A stretch of 64,000 nt of DNA from Nocardioides cavernae (GTDB taxonomy: Bacteria; Actinomycetota; Actinomycetes; Propionibacteriales; Nocardioidaceae): NCBI RefSeq assembly GCF_016907475.1, contig NZ_JAFBCA010000001.1, positions 4,340,001 through 4,404,000 on the forward strand, given 5' to 3'. The translations under genes and the position numbers were made by a program. Positions 8,442-16,807 of this stretch are shown piece by piece. Each line of letters starts with the position of its first letter. The stretch's first letter is position 1. The notes below the pieces were generated by a model, which did no database searches, was not told where the DNA came from, and was given only the letters and a program-made list of their open reading frames with translations.

Positions 8442-9551
8442 TCACCGCTGAGAGGTGGTCTTGTCCATCACCCCGGCGACCACGTCCGGGTTGTCGCTGA
8501 AGACCCCGTCGACGCCCGCGTCGAGGAAGGCCCGCGCCTCCGCGGCCAGGTCGCCGGGCGCGTTCGGGTCGGTGCCGATTCGGAAGTTGGTGGCCATGAA
8601 CTGGTTCTCTCGGCGCAGGGTCCACACGTGCACGACGAGGCCGACAGCGTGCGCGTCGGGCACCACCGACGACGGAGCGCCGGTGCGTCCGGCGGCGTCG
8701 CGCGGGAGGACCAGGTTCTTCGCGGCGCCCAGCCCGTCGGCGTACGTCGCGATCGTGGCGAGGCCCGCCGGCGTCACCATGGAGGCGTAGGTCGTGCCCG
8801 GCAGGTCGGCGGGTCCGCCGGCGGCGTCGACGAGCTGGGCGAGCGGCACGTCGACCATGGCGTCGAGCCGGCGGAGGTTGCTGACCTCGAAGGACTGGAT
8901 GATGACCGGGTCGTCGGCGTCGGCCCAGTGGCGCTTGCGCAGCGCCGCGACGAGCGGCTCCTCCAGCGAGAGGCCGATGGAGTCGAAGTAGGTCGGGTGC
9001 TTGGTCTCGGGGTAGATGCCGACGCCCTCGCGGCGGGCGAGCTTGATCACCTCGTCGAGGGTCGGGATCCGCTCCTGGCCGTCGTACGCCGTGTTGTCGG
9101 GCCGCACCTGCGGAAGCCGCTCCTTCGCGCGCAGGGTGCGCAGCTCCTTGTAGGTGAAGTCCTCGGTGAACCAGCCGGTCACCGGGCTGCCTTCGATGAC
9201 CTTGGTGGTGCGACGGCCGGCGTACTCGGGGTGGTCCGCCACGTCGGTGGTGCCGCCGATCTCGTTCTCGTGGCGGGCGACGAGCACGCCGTCCCTGGTG
9301 GAGACGAGGTCGGGCTCGATGAAGTCGGCGCCCTGCTCGATGGCGAGCTCGTAGGCGGCGAGCGTGTGCTCGGGCCGGTAGCCCGAGGCGCCGCGGTGGC
9401 CGACGAGCACGGGCTCGACGAGCGACGGCCCGGCGGTCCCGGCCGGCGCCGCAGCGGCGGTCGCGGCGAACGAGGCGAGGGCAGGGGCGAGGGTGGAGGT
9501 GAGTGCGGTGGCGAGTGCCAGCCCGAGGCCGGCGCGTGTCCGAGAGGTCAT
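8442..9551 (-). CDS. glpQ: secreted glycerophosphodiester phosphodiesterase
   Basis: Periplasm-side/extracellular GDPD of 369 residues that hydrolyses deacylated phospholipid diesters to glycerol 3-phosphate. A signal peptide (about 1-35, MTSRTRAGLGLALATALTST then an Ala-rich run) precedes the TIM-barrel domain. Catalytic motifs are VGHRGASGYRPEHTLAAYE (HRG, about 52-54), FIEPDLVSTRDGVLVARHE (E-x-D and the second His) and the usual C-terminal VDGVFSDNPD. The paralogous gene lies directly upstream on the same strand (9616-10625), so the pair looks like a tandem duplication. Symbol is by family; a GlpQ versus other GDPD distinction is not proved. Confidence 0.93.
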   Translation of the reverse strand: MTSRTRAGLGLALATALTSTLAPALASFAATAAAAPAGTAGPSLVEPVLVGHRGASGYRPEHTLAAYELAIEQGADFIEPDLVSTRDGVLVARHENEIGGTTDVADHPEYAGRRTTKVIEGSPVTGWFTEDFTYKELRTLRAKERLPQVRPDNTAYDGQERIPTLDEVIKLARREGVGIYPETKHPTYFDSIGLSLEEPLVAALRKRHWADADDPVIIQSFEVSNLRRLDAMVDVPLAQLVDAAGGPADLPGTTYASMVTPAGLATIATYADGLGAAKNLVLPRDAAGRTGAPSSVVPDAHAVGLVVHVWTLRRENQFMATNFRIGTDPNAPGDLAAEARAFLDAGVDGVFSDNPDVVAGVMDKTTSQR

Positions 9552-9615
9552 GCCCGTGAGCCAACCGGGACGGGGAGGCAGGCGGCAGTCGACGTGGTGA
9601 ACGCCCCGTGAACCC

Positions 9616-10625
9616 TCAGCCGACGGCGGTCGCCGCCTGCTCGCGCACCACCGACAGCGCCTCCTCGGGGTGGTCGGTGATCACCCCGTCGACGCCGGCA
9701 TCGAGCAGCGCCCGCACCTCCCCCGCCATGTCCCCGAGCGCGTCGGGGGCGGTCCCGCGGCGCAGGTTGGTGGGCAGGAAGCGGTTCTCGGCGCGGACGG
9801 TCCAGGCATGCACCGTGAGGCCGCGGCGGTGGGCGTCGCGGACGAGGGACGACGGCGCGCCGATCGCTCCCTGCGCGTCCCGGGGCAGCACGAGCGACCT
9901 GTGCGCGCCGAGCCCGTCGGCGTACTCGTCGATGCGGTCGAGCTCGTCGGGCGTCAGGGCGTGCCCGCGGTCGAGCAGCTGCACGACCGGCAGCCGGGTC
10001 CGCTCGGCCAACCGTCGGAGGATGGGCGCCTCGAAGGACATCAGCGTCACCCGCGCCCACGGGTGGTCGAGTCCTTGGCGGACGAGCTCGCGCAGCAGCG
10101 GCACGTCCAGCGGGAGGCCGGCCGCGTCGTGGTGGGCGGCGTGCTTGAGCTCGAGCGCCACCCCCACCGGGCGGCCTCGCCGGACCGACTCCGCGCCGAC
10201 CATCGCCAGCACCTCGGTGAGCGTCGGCACGCCCTCCGCACCGTCATACGTCGCACTGCCGGGCCGGGTGCCGGGCAGCCGCTCGCGCGCGGCGAGGGCC
10301 TTGAGCTCGGGGAGCGTGAGGTCCTGGACGAACCAGCCGTGCTCCTCCACCCCGTCCACGACGAGCGTGCGGCGCAGGTGGGCGAGCCCGGGACGGTCGG
10401 TGACGTCGGTCGTCGCGCTGAGCTCGAGGTCGTGGCGCGCCACGAGCACCCCGTCGCGCGTGGCGACGAGGTCGAGCTCGATGTCGTCGACGCCCATCCG
10501 GATGGCGGTCCGGTAGGCGTCGAGGTGTGCTCGGGACGGTGCCCGCTGGCGCCGCGGTGCGCAACCACAGCGGGGGTGGGGACCAACGACGAGGTCCTGT
10601 GCACCGCTTCGCGGGTCACCGTCAT
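9616..10625 (-). pseudogene. second glycerophosphodiester phosphodiesterase, broken by a 1-base frameshift
   Basis: The N-terminal part reads from ATG 10625 (MTVTREAVHRTSSLV then VVAHRGASGHRPEHT) in one frame; from about 10524 the protein continues in another frame (DAYRTAIRMGVDDIELDLV, then TRDGVLVARHDLEL) to the stop at 9616. Inserting one G into GG at 10524-10525 would restore HRPEHTLDAYRTAI, matching the intact neighbour HTLAAYELAI. Apart from that the gene is complete: catalytic HRG, E-x-D and C-terminal GVDGVITDHPE are present, giving about 336 residues when repaired and no signal peptide. Either a recent inactivating deletion or a sequencing error at a short G run. Confidence 0.85.
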
Positions 10626-10702
10626 GGCACCACGCTGCCCGAGCACGGGGACCGGACGGTGGTGCCGCGATGACGTGAGGGTGAATGCCGCATGATGACC
10701 GC

Positions 10703-11245
10703 GTGACGCTCCCGAGCTTCCCCTCCCTGACGTCCCTGCCCGCCACCGAGCACCCCGACCTGGTCGCCGCTCCCGTCGCCGCCGCGCTCGCCGCGTGGCC
10801 CGGAGCGACCGACGTCGCCGTGGTCGGGATCGACCCCGATCTCGCCGACACGGCCGCGATGAGCGAGGCGTACGACATCCCGATGACCGCGGGCGGCAAC
10901 TGCGTCGTGGTGGCGGGCGCGCGGGCCGGTGACGAGCGGGTCGCCGCGTGCGTGGTGCGCGCGGACACGCGCGCCGACGTCAACACGCTGGTCCGCAAGA
11001 TGCTCGACGTGCGCAAGGCGTCCTTCCTCTCCATGGAGCGCGCGGTCGCCGAGACCGGCATGGAGTACGGCGGCATCACCCCGCTCGGGCTCCCCGACGG
11101 GTGGCGCGTGCTGGTCCACGACGCGCTGCTCGACGAGCCCGTCGTGGTGATCGGCAGCGGCGTACGACGCTCCAAGCTGCTCGTGCCCGGACGCGTGCTG
11201 GCGGACCTGCCGGGCGCCGAGGTGGTCCCCGACCTGGGTCGGTGA
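10703..11245 (+). CDS. YbaK/EbsC-family aminoacyl-tRNA deacylase-like protein
   Basis: About 180 residues with the YbaK/ProX fold pattern: a core containing GGNCVVVAGARAGDERVAACVV, the conserved lysine region RKMLDVRKASFLSMERAVAETG and the glycine-rich GGITPLGLPDGWRVLVHDAL. Family members hydrolyse misacylated tRNAs; the substrate here is not predictable. Two starts are possible: ATG 10685 or GTG 10703. I prefer GTG 10703 because CATGAT (10691-10696) ends 7 nt upstream, placing transcription start on the GTG (leaderless), as in other genes of this window. It diverges from the frameshifted GDPD gene. Confidence 0.82.
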   Translation: MTLPSFPSLTSLPATEHPDLVAAPVAAALAAWPGATDVAVVGIDPDLADTAAMSEAYDIPMTAGGNCVVVAGARAGDERVAACVVRADTRADVNTLVRKMLDVRKASFLSMERAVAETGMEYGGITPLGLPDGWRVLVHDALLDEPVVVIGSGVRRSKLLVPGRVLADLPGAEVVPDLGR

Positions 11246-11251
11246 CCCGCC

Positions 11252-11515
11252 TCAACTCCCTCCGGCGTACTCGTCGTCGAACTGCTTGCGGTTGTGCGCC
11301 CCGTTGCCGTTCCAGGTGTCGGGCTCCGGGCACGGCGTGACCGCAGCCCGGGTGTTGCAGGCCGGCTCGAAGTGGCGCGGCGACGGTTCGGGCGTGACGC
11401 CGCCGATGTCCTGCGCGGGTGGCTCGATCTCCGACCCGCAGGAGCTGAAGGTGATGCTCGCGACGGCGAAGGTGGCCGCCACGATGAAGGTGCGTGCTGT
11501 CGCGATGGTGTTCAT
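11252..11515 (-). CDS. small Q-D-I lipoprotein, divergent to BTAD/WD40 regulator 1
   Basis: An 87-residue exported protein. The start is ATG 11515, preceded by AAGGACA; the longer frame to 11674 is rejected because it runs through the divergent promoter. Residues 1-25 form a lipoprotein signal (MNTIATARTFIVAATFAVAS, then lipobox FSSC). The mature protein begins CGSEIEPPAQDIGG, so a Q-D-I motif follows the lipidated cysteine by nine residues, exactly as in the two lipoproteins at 15832 and 16394. The rest is Pro/Asn/Asp-rich with two further Cys (ACNTRAAVTPC) that could form a disulfide. Unknown function; I infer it is partnered with the regulator at 11667. Confidence 0.75.
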   Translation of the reverse strand: MNTIATARTFIVAATFAVASITFSSCGSEIEPPAQDIGGVTPEPSPRHFEPACNTRAAVTPCPEPDTWNGNGAHNRKQFDDEYAGGS

Positions 11516-11584
11516 GGTCTTGTCCTTGCTCGAGTGGTGATGTCGTCGGGCGGGACTGCCCGGCCACTCGAACTTGCGGCGACG

Positions 11585-11637
11585 CGGTATCCACCGGGCC
11601 CCGCTGCGGTATCCGTCCGGTATCCGCGTCGTTGACG
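11585..11637 (+). promoter_or_regulatory. SARP-type direct-repeat operator and -35 element of regulator 1
   Basis: Three copies of CGGTATCC start at 11585, 11607 and 11618, spaced 22 and 11 bp, so all lie on one helix face. GTTGAC follows at 11631, giving a -35 box TTGACG (11632-11637). CACCGT (11655-11660) is the weak -10 candidate, ending 7 nt before the GTG at 11667. The same repeats, spacing and distances recur at 16726. Direct repeats at 11/22 bp are the known binding pattern of SARP/BTAD regulators, so autoregulation is likely. Confidence 0.7.
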
Positions 11638-11666
11638 AGTGCTGCGACGGGGAGCACCGTTGAGAA

Positions 11667-14600
11667 GTGGGCATCCAGGTCCTCGGTCCGCTGACCGTCG
11701 ACGGCTCGGGACGTCTCGGTCCGCGCGACCGTGTCGTACTCCAGGCCCTGACCGTCCGTCAGGGACTATCCGTCACGTCCGACGAGCTGGCGGACGCACT
11801 CTGGGGCGACAGCCCGCCGGCGTCTGCCCACAAGAACCTCCAGTCGTGCATCGTCCGGCTCCGCAAGGCACTCGGCGCCGACGCCATCGAGACCACGGGC
11901 GGCGGCTACCGGCTCCGGGCTCGTGCCGACGACGTGGACGCCCAGCGGTTCGAGGCAGAGGTGGCACGAGCCCGCGAGCTCCTTGCGCTGGGTGAGGCGG
12001 ATCGAGCCTCGTTCCTGCTGGAGAAGACGCTCGAGCTGTGGCGCGGGCAGGCCTTCACGGACCTCGCCGAATGGCCGCCCGCCCGACGGGAGTCCGATCG
12101 TCTCGAGGAGCTCCGCCGGGATGCCGAGGAGCTCCTGCTGGACGCGCAGCTCCGTGGCGGCCACGCCCGCGAGGCCCTTCCCCGCGCCCACGACATAGTC
12201 CGTGCCGCCCCGATGCGGGAGCGCCGTTGGGAGCTCCTCGCCCTGGCCCAGTACCGCACGGGTGCCCAGGGTGAGGCGCTGCGCACCATCCGGCAGCTCC
12301 GCACGGTCCTCGCTCGTGAGCTGGGCATCGACCCGGCGCCGGAGGTCGCCGCCCTCGAGCAGTCGATCCTGCGTCAGGACCCCTCGCTGCGACACGACGA
12401 GGCGTCCGCGGCGGTGTCCACCTGCCCGCGGCAGGGACTGCAGGCCTACGACGTCACCGACGCGGACCGGTTCTTCGGGCGCGAAGAGGAGATCGAGACC
12501 TGCCTGGCCATCCTCGACCGTCAGGGCATGCTCGCGCTGGTCGGCCCCTCGGGGTCGGGCAAGTCGTCGCTGATGCGGGCCGGCCTGGGCGCTCGGCTCC
12601 GCCAGCGCGGCACGGCACTGGTGACGATCACCCCGGGCCGGTACCCGGTGCAGGCCATGTCGGCCCTCCGCCCGGCCCGTGCCGGCGACGCCCTCTTCGT
12701 GGACCAGGCGGAAGAGCTGTTCACGCTGTGCGAGGACCCGGACGAGGCCCGCACCTTCCTGGACGCGCTGGTCGAGGAAGCGGCCAGCCGGCCCGTCGTG
12801 GTGGCGCTGCGTGCCGACCGCCTCGCCGACCTCACGGCCCACGCCACCTTCAGCCGGCTCGTCGAGCGCGGCCTCTACCTCGTCGGCGGGCTCGAGGAGG
12901 GCGGCCTCCGCCTCGCGGTGACCGGCCCCGCCCGTCAGGCCGGGCTGATCCTCGAACCGGGGCTGGTCGACCTCCTCGTCACCGAGGTCCGCGACGACCC
13001 CGGCGCCCTGCCGCTCCTCTCGCACGCGCTGCTGGAGACGTGGAAGCGGCGTGAGGGCAGCACCCTCACCGTCGATGGCTACCGGGCGAGCGGCGGGATC
13101 CACGGCGCGGTGGCGCAGTCGGCCGAGCGTCTCTACGCCCAGGTCGAGCTCGACCTGCGCGAGGCGCTGCGCGACATCGTGCTGCGCCTGCTATCCCCCG
13201 GGTCTGAGGGCGAGCCGGTGCGCACCCGGGTCCCCCGGCGGCTCGTCGGCACGGACGCCGCGCGCGACCGGCTGATCGAGATGCTCGTCTCGGCACGGCT
13301 CGTCACCAGCGACGACGGCGTCCTGGAGATCACCCATGAGTCCCTTGCCCGAGCCTGGCCGCGCCTGCGCGGGTGGCTGGAGGACGACGTCGACGGCCGT
13401 CGGATCCTGCACCACCTGAGCTCGACGGCGGATGCGTGGGACAGCCTGGGCCGGCCGGACAGCGAGCTCTACCGTGGCGTCCGGCTGACCCGCGCGCTGG
13501 ACTGGCGGGCCCGCACCGGCGCCACGCTGACCGTGGTCGAGCGCGACTTCCTCGCGGCCTCCCGCGCGCAGGCCGACGTCGAGGAGCAGAACGCGGTCAC
13601 ACGCGCGCGCGAGCAGGCCCGGCTGATCTCGCGCCTCCGACAGGTGCTCGCCGGGGCCGTCGTGCTGCTCCTGCTCGCGGCCGCCGGCGCGGGTGTCGCC
13701 CTGTTCCAGCGGGACCGGGCCGACGACAATGCGGCAGCGGCAGCAGCCTCGGAGATCAACGCCGTCGCCCGCAGCGCCGGTGCGAGCGCGCTGGTGACCG
13801 CCAACGTCGACACCTCCCTGCTGCTCGCCGTCGCGGGCACCCGTCTGGACCCCGGCACGGGCACCGCGAACAGCCTGCTCGCCGCCATCGGCAAGCGGCC
13901 CGAGCTCTTCACCTCGACCCCCATCGAGGGTGACCTCCCGCTGGGGATCGACGCGAGCGCCGACGGGAAGTACGTCGCGATCCTCGACGAGTCGCACCAC
14001 CTCCGCCTCTACAACGCGAGCACCGGAGGGCTCGTCGGTGAGCGGCAGGAGGGCGCTCCGCTGGTCACCGTGGGCGCCCAGGTGGGAAGGCAGGTGGAGT
14101 TCAGCCCGGACGGCCGCTGGCTGGCTGTGTCGTGGACCCCCGCCAGTGGCCAGGCGCTCGACCTGCTCTCGGTGCCCACCCTCGAGCCGGCAGCCACGTT
14201 GCGCGGCCTGCCGGGTCGCGCGTGGCAGGTCACCGACCTGTCGTTCAGTGGCGACGCGAGCCACTTCACTGCAGCTCTGCAGAGGACGGCGGACGTGGGT
14301 GCCTCCCAGATCCGCGGCGCGGCTCTCGTGTGGGACCTCCACAGCGGGGCCGCGCCCCGCCGCTTCCGGTTCATCGGCAAGGTCGTCCCGCAGGTCGCGC
14401 TCGACGAGCGCGGCGAGGTCCTCTTCACGTCCCACCCCCTGACCCGACGCTCGGTGGTCACAGGCGCCTCTCGCGTGCTCGTCCCGCGCGACTCGTTCTG
14501 GTCCCTCGCAGTGCTCCCTGATGGTGACGTCCTCGGTATCGACGGCAACACCCCGACCCGGGTCGACGGGTCCAGCGGGGAGGTCCTGGCCAGCTACCCC

Positions 14601-15896
14601 TCCGACGGCTCCTTCCTGATGAGCCTGAGGGTCCGTCCCGACGGGCGGAGGTTCATGGTGACCAGCTCGGACGAGCGCGAGGTGCGGGAGTGGAAGGTCG
14701 TCGACGCGAAGGAGCCTCGCGGAGGCTTCTCCCTCGACCGCGGCAACGCCAACGCCGTCGACTACTCCGCCGACGGGACTTTCGTCTACGCGTCGGGACG
14801 GGGTGGCACCGCCCTGCGCCGCTGGGACCTCACCGGGGAGAGGGGCTACGTGTCGACCGTGCCGACATCCTCGGGCTGGAGCGGCCAGTTCGGGGTCATG
14901 GCCGCGGACGGCCAGCGATCCGTGGTGCTCACCGACGGCGGATGGGTCCTGTCCGACTACCGCACGGGCAGGGTCGGCGTGATGCCCGGGCCCGCGGGCT
15001 CCCGGCACGCCTACGGCGCCTTCCACCCCGACGGGCAGCACTTCGCGACCGCGGCGGGGCCACGGGTCGAGGTGTGGGACAGCGAGGGTGAGCCGACCGG
15101 CCAGCAGGCGGTGTTCCCCTCCGGGCAGATCACCGAGCTCGACTACACCCCCGACGGGAGTCGCCTCGCCGTGGCCGAGCTCGACGGGACCATCACCCTG
15201 CTCGACGGGGACTCGCTCGAGCGGGTGGGCACGCCCGTCGAGATGGGTGAGCCCGTGTCCTGGGTCGTCGCCCGCCCGGACGGGCGCACGGCTGTGGTGC
15301 TCCTCGTCGGCGTCGCAACTTCCGACAGCTTCGTGCTCCCGAGCCGCGGCTGGGCGCTGGTCGACCTGGTCGACGGGGTCGTGGTGCGACGAGGGACGCT
15401 GGAGATGAGGTACGGACACTGGCTGGACGTGTCACCCGACGGCGCGCGCGCCGTCGTCGGCGGCGGGGAGTACGGGGACGGCGCCCAGGCCGGCGACCGA
15501 GCCAACGTGGAGGTCATCGACCTGTCCACGGGCCGGCTGGTCGCACCGGTGCGGGAGTGGGGCGGCAACCCCAGGTCGCAGGTGACCTTCTCCCCGGACG
15601 GGACCCGGCTGCTGACGTCGAGCCCCAACGGCCTGGTCGCGGTATGGGACGCCGGGACAGTGACCCCCACCTCGACCATCGCCCTGCCGCTGGGCATGGC
15701 GGCGAGCGGCGCCTTCCTGCCGGACGGCCGCACGGCGCGCTTCCTCGACTGGTTCACCGGGATGGCCTACGACTGGGACCTGTCGAGTGACAGCGCCGTC
15801 GAGTTCGCGTGCCGCGCGGTGGGCCGCGACCTCACACGCGATGAGTGGGCCGAGCACTTCGGCGACCTGCCGTTCCGCGAGACCTGCCCGCAGTAG
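11667..15896 (+). CDS. membrane-tethered BTAD / nSTAND NTPase / WD40 transcriptional regulator 1
   Basis: A 1409-residue multidomain protein from GTG 11667. Order: OmpR/PhoB-type winged helix (about 1-85, ending GGGYRLRA), BTAD helical domain (about 90-245), a STAND-type P-loop NTPase with Walker A GPSGSGKSS (293-301) and Walker B LFVDQAEE (343-350), helical region ending ITHESLARAWPRLRGWL (about 555), one membrane helix (660-681, VLAGAVVLLLLAAAGAGVAL) preceded by basic residues, then WD40-like blades (about 700-1370; repeated SPDG and V-W-D) and a C-terminal Cys pair (FACRAVGRDL and ETCPQ). Positive-inside topology puts DNA binding in the cytoplasm and the propeller outside. It is paralogous and equal in length to 16808-21037. 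Targets and ligand are unknown. Confidence 0.9.
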   Translation: MGIQVLGPLTVDGSGRLGPRDRVVLQALTVRQGLSVTSDELADALWGDSPPASAHKNLQSCIVRLRKALGADAIETTGGGYRLRARADDVDAQRFEAEVARARELLALGEADRASFLLEKTLELWRGQAFTDLAEWPPARRESDRLEELRRDAEELLLDAQLRGGHAREALPRAHDIVRAAPMRERRWELLALAQYRTGAQGEALRTIRQLRTVLARELGIDPAPEVAALEQSILRQDPSLRHDEASAAVSTCPRQGLQAYDVTDADRFFGREEEIETCLAILDRQGMLALVGPSGSGKSSLMRAGLGARLRQRGTALVTITPGRYPVQAMSALRPARAGDALFVDQAEELFTLCEDPDEARTFLDALVEEAASRPVVVALRADRLADLTAHATFSRLVERGLYLVGGLEEGGLRLAVTGPARQAGLILEPGLVDLLVTEVRDDPGALPLLSHALLETWKRREGSTLTVDGYRASGGIHGAVAQSAERLYAQVELDLREALRDIVLRLLSPGSEGEPVRTRVPRRLVGTDAARDRLIEMLVSARLVTSDDGVLEITHESLARAWPRLRGWLEDDVDGRRILHHLSSTADAWDSLGRPDSELYRGVRLTRALDWRARTGATLTVVERDFLAASRAQADVEEQNAVTRAREQARLISRLRQVLAGAVVLLLLAAAGAGVALFQRDRADDNAAAAAASEINAVARSAGASALVTANVDTSLLLAVAGTRLDPGTGTANSLLAAIGKRPELFTSTPIEGDLPLGIDASADGKYVAILDESHHLRLYNASTGGLVGERQEGAPLVTVGAQVGRQVEFSPDGRWLAVSWTPASGQALDLLSVPTLEPAATLRGLPGRAWQVTDLSFSGDASHFTAALQRTADVGASQIRGAALVWDLHSGAAPRRFRFIGKVVPQVALDERGEVLFTSHPLTRRSVVTGASRVLVPRDSFWSLAVLPDGDVLGIDGNTPTRVDGSSGEVLASYPSDGSFLMSLRVRPDGRRFMVTSSDEREVREWKVVDAKEPRGGFSLDRGNANAVDYSADGTFVYASGRGGTALRRWDLTGERGYVSTVPTSSGWSGQFGVMAADGQRSVVLTDGGWVLSDYRTGRVGVMPGPAGSRHAYGAFHPDGQHFATAAGPRVEVWDSEGEPTGQQAVFPSGQITELDYTPDGSRLAVAELDGTITLLDGDSLERVGTPVEMGEPVSWVVARPDGRTAVVLLVGVATSDSFVLPSRGWALVDLVDGVVVRRGTLEMRYGHWLDVSPDGARAVVGGGEYGDGAQAGDRANVEVIDLSTGRLVAPVREWGGNPRSQVTFSPDGTRLLTSSPNGLVAVWDAGTVTPTSTIALPLGMAASGAFLPDGRTARFLDWFTGMAYDWDLSSDSAVEFACRAVGRDLTRDEWAEHFGDLPFRETCPQ

Positions 15897-16038
15897 ACGC
15901 GGGCTTCTGCGGCTCCACGCTGTGCTCGAACCCGATGTCCTGCGGCGGCGGGCCGACCTTGTCGCAGGCGGAGCCCAGGAGCGCGCCGGCGACCAGGATG
16001 GCCGCGGCGAGTGCGCGACGGGAGCGGTTCGCGTCCAT
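15832..16038 (-). CDS. small Q-D-I lipoprotein (second of the intervening operon)
   Basis: A 68-residue lipoprotein from ATG 16038, with a strong ribosome site (GAGGAGGG, 5 nt spacing). Signal MDANRSRRALAAAILVAGAL then lipobox GSAC; the mature end is CDKVGPPPQDIGFEH, repeating the Q-D-I motif eight residues after the cysteine. Its last 65 nt overlap, in the opposite direction, the 3' end of regulator 1, and the C-terminal basic stretch may be read only because of that overlap. It lies 11 nt after the stop of the membrane-protein frame at 16050 and probably ends a three-gene operon started at 16663. Function unknown. Confidence 0.68.
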   Translation of the reverse strand: MDANRSRRALAAAILVAGALLGSACDKVGPPPQDIGFEHSVEPQKPASTAGRSRGTAGRRSARPTHRV

Positions 16039-16049
16039 GACGACCCTCC

Positions 16050-16376
16050 TCACGGGCCGGCGTCTAGGCCGGGGCGCGGGCCGTCGAGCGAGGGCCACGG
16101 CCCTCGGGATGGCTGACGCCCGCACCTGGGCTGGTCGATGCCGTCGGTGCGCGGGAGACGTCTGAAGCACGGGGGACCCGCGCCCGGGTCGATCCTGGAG
16201 AACCGCGAATCACCCGCGGGCTGAGGAATGTCATGCGGGGTGACCCTCTCGGGTGGCGAGGCACTGTCGGCCGGCAGGACCAGGATCGCGGCGATCGCTG
16301 CGGCCCCCGCCGCGCCGGCGGCAGCCGGGAGCCACCACCAGCGCGGCGAGTCCGCGCCGATCGAGTAGGAGCTCAT
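16050..16376 (-). CDS. small membrane-anchored protein between two Q-D-I lipoproteins
   Basis: A 108-residue frame from ATG 16376, preceded by GGAG. One membrane helix (about 13-37, WWWLPAAAGAAGAAAIAAIL) replaces the lipobox of its neighbours. After it come ERVTPHDIPQP and SRFSRIDPG, which resemble the P-x-Q-D-I and NLSRLDF motifs of the lipoproteins, so it may be a divergent member. The second half is Arg/Pro-rich and shows no recognisable pattern, so the true end or frame is uncertain. Position in a tight operon (17 nt after the upstream stop, 11 nt before the next start) is the main support. Confidence 0.5.
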   Translation of the reverse strand: MSSYSIGADSPRWWWLPAAAGAAGAAAIAAILVLPADSASPPERVTPHDIPQPAGDSRFSRIDPGAGPPCFRRLPRTDGIDQPRCGRQPSRGPWPSLDGPRPGLDAGP

Positions 16377-16393
16377 CACCATCTCCGGTGCGG

Positions 16394-16663
16394 TCAGCCG
16401 AGGCCGTTGTCGTTGAAGTCGAGGCGAGACAGGTTGGCGTCCCGTGTCGTCTCGGGCTGCGCGGGCGGGGCGGCCTCGCCGTCCCCGAAGTCGAGCCGGT
16501 GGAGGTTGGTCCTGACCGGGCCCTCCGGCGCCGGGGTGTCACTCGTGCCCTCGCCCGGGCCACTGATGTCCTGGGCGGGTGCGTCAAGGGCACCGCAGCC
16601 GGCGACGAGGCTGAGGGCAGCAGCGGCGGCCAGTGCGACGATGACGTTCCTGATGTGGTTCAT
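16394..16663 (-). CDS. small Q-D-I lipoprotein with an internal repeat, divergent to regulator 2
   Basis: An 89-residue lipoprotein from ATG 16663 with ribosome site AGGAG. Signal MNHIRNVIVALAAAAALSLV and lipobox VAGC; the mature part begins CGALDAPAQDISGPG, again with Q-D-I eight residues after Cys. Two copies of a ten-residue repeat occur near the C-terminus: TNLHRLDFGD (52-61) and ANLSRLDFND (76-85), separated by an acidic/Pro linker. It is the first gene of a three-gene leftward operon and faces the BTAD regulator at 16808 across a 144-nt promoter region with three direct repeats. I infer it is a partner or target of that regulator; no family is recognised. Confidence 0.75.
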   Translation of the reverse strand: MNHIRNVIVALAAAAALSLVAGCGALDAPAQDISGPGEGTSDTPAPEGPVRTNLHRLDFGDGEAAPPAQPETTRDANLSRLDFNDNGLG

Positions 16664-16725
16664 GGTGGTCTCCTGACCTGGGTCCCCCGGGCCGGACGGC
16701 TCGAGGTGCCCAGTGGCCCACGACC

Positions 16726-16778
16726 CGGTACAGGACGGGCGCACGCGCGGTATAGCCCGGGTACACGTCCCGTTGACC
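16726..16778 (+). promoter_or_regulatory. SARP-type direct-repeat operator and -35 element of regulator 2
   Basis: GGTA cores at 16727, 16749 and 16760 (22 and 11 bp apart; contexts CGGTACA, CGGTATA, GGGTACA) followed by GTTGAC at 16772, hence -35 TTGACC (16773-16778) and a poor -10 candidate CACTCT (16796-16801). Every distance, including first repeat to start codon (82 nt) and GTTGAC to start (36 nt), equals that upstream of regulator 1. The region also serves the divergent lipoprotein operon. Confidence 0.7.
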
Positions 16779-16807
16779 CGCCTCCCGAGGCCGATCACTC
16801 TGGCGGG

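Noticed and set aside
10626..11175. Long N-terminal extension of the second GDPD frame
   Set aside because: It is antisense to the YbaK-like gene; the real N-terminus is in another frame, from 10625.
13191..15419. 742-codon open frame antisense to BTAD regulator 1
   Set aside because: Shadow of the real gene; no recognisable domain and the sense strand gives clear motifs.
16253..16807. N-terminal extension of BTAD regulator 2
   Set aside because: It would cover the divergent lipoproteins and the repeat-bearing promoter; homology with regulator 1 begins at GTG 16808.
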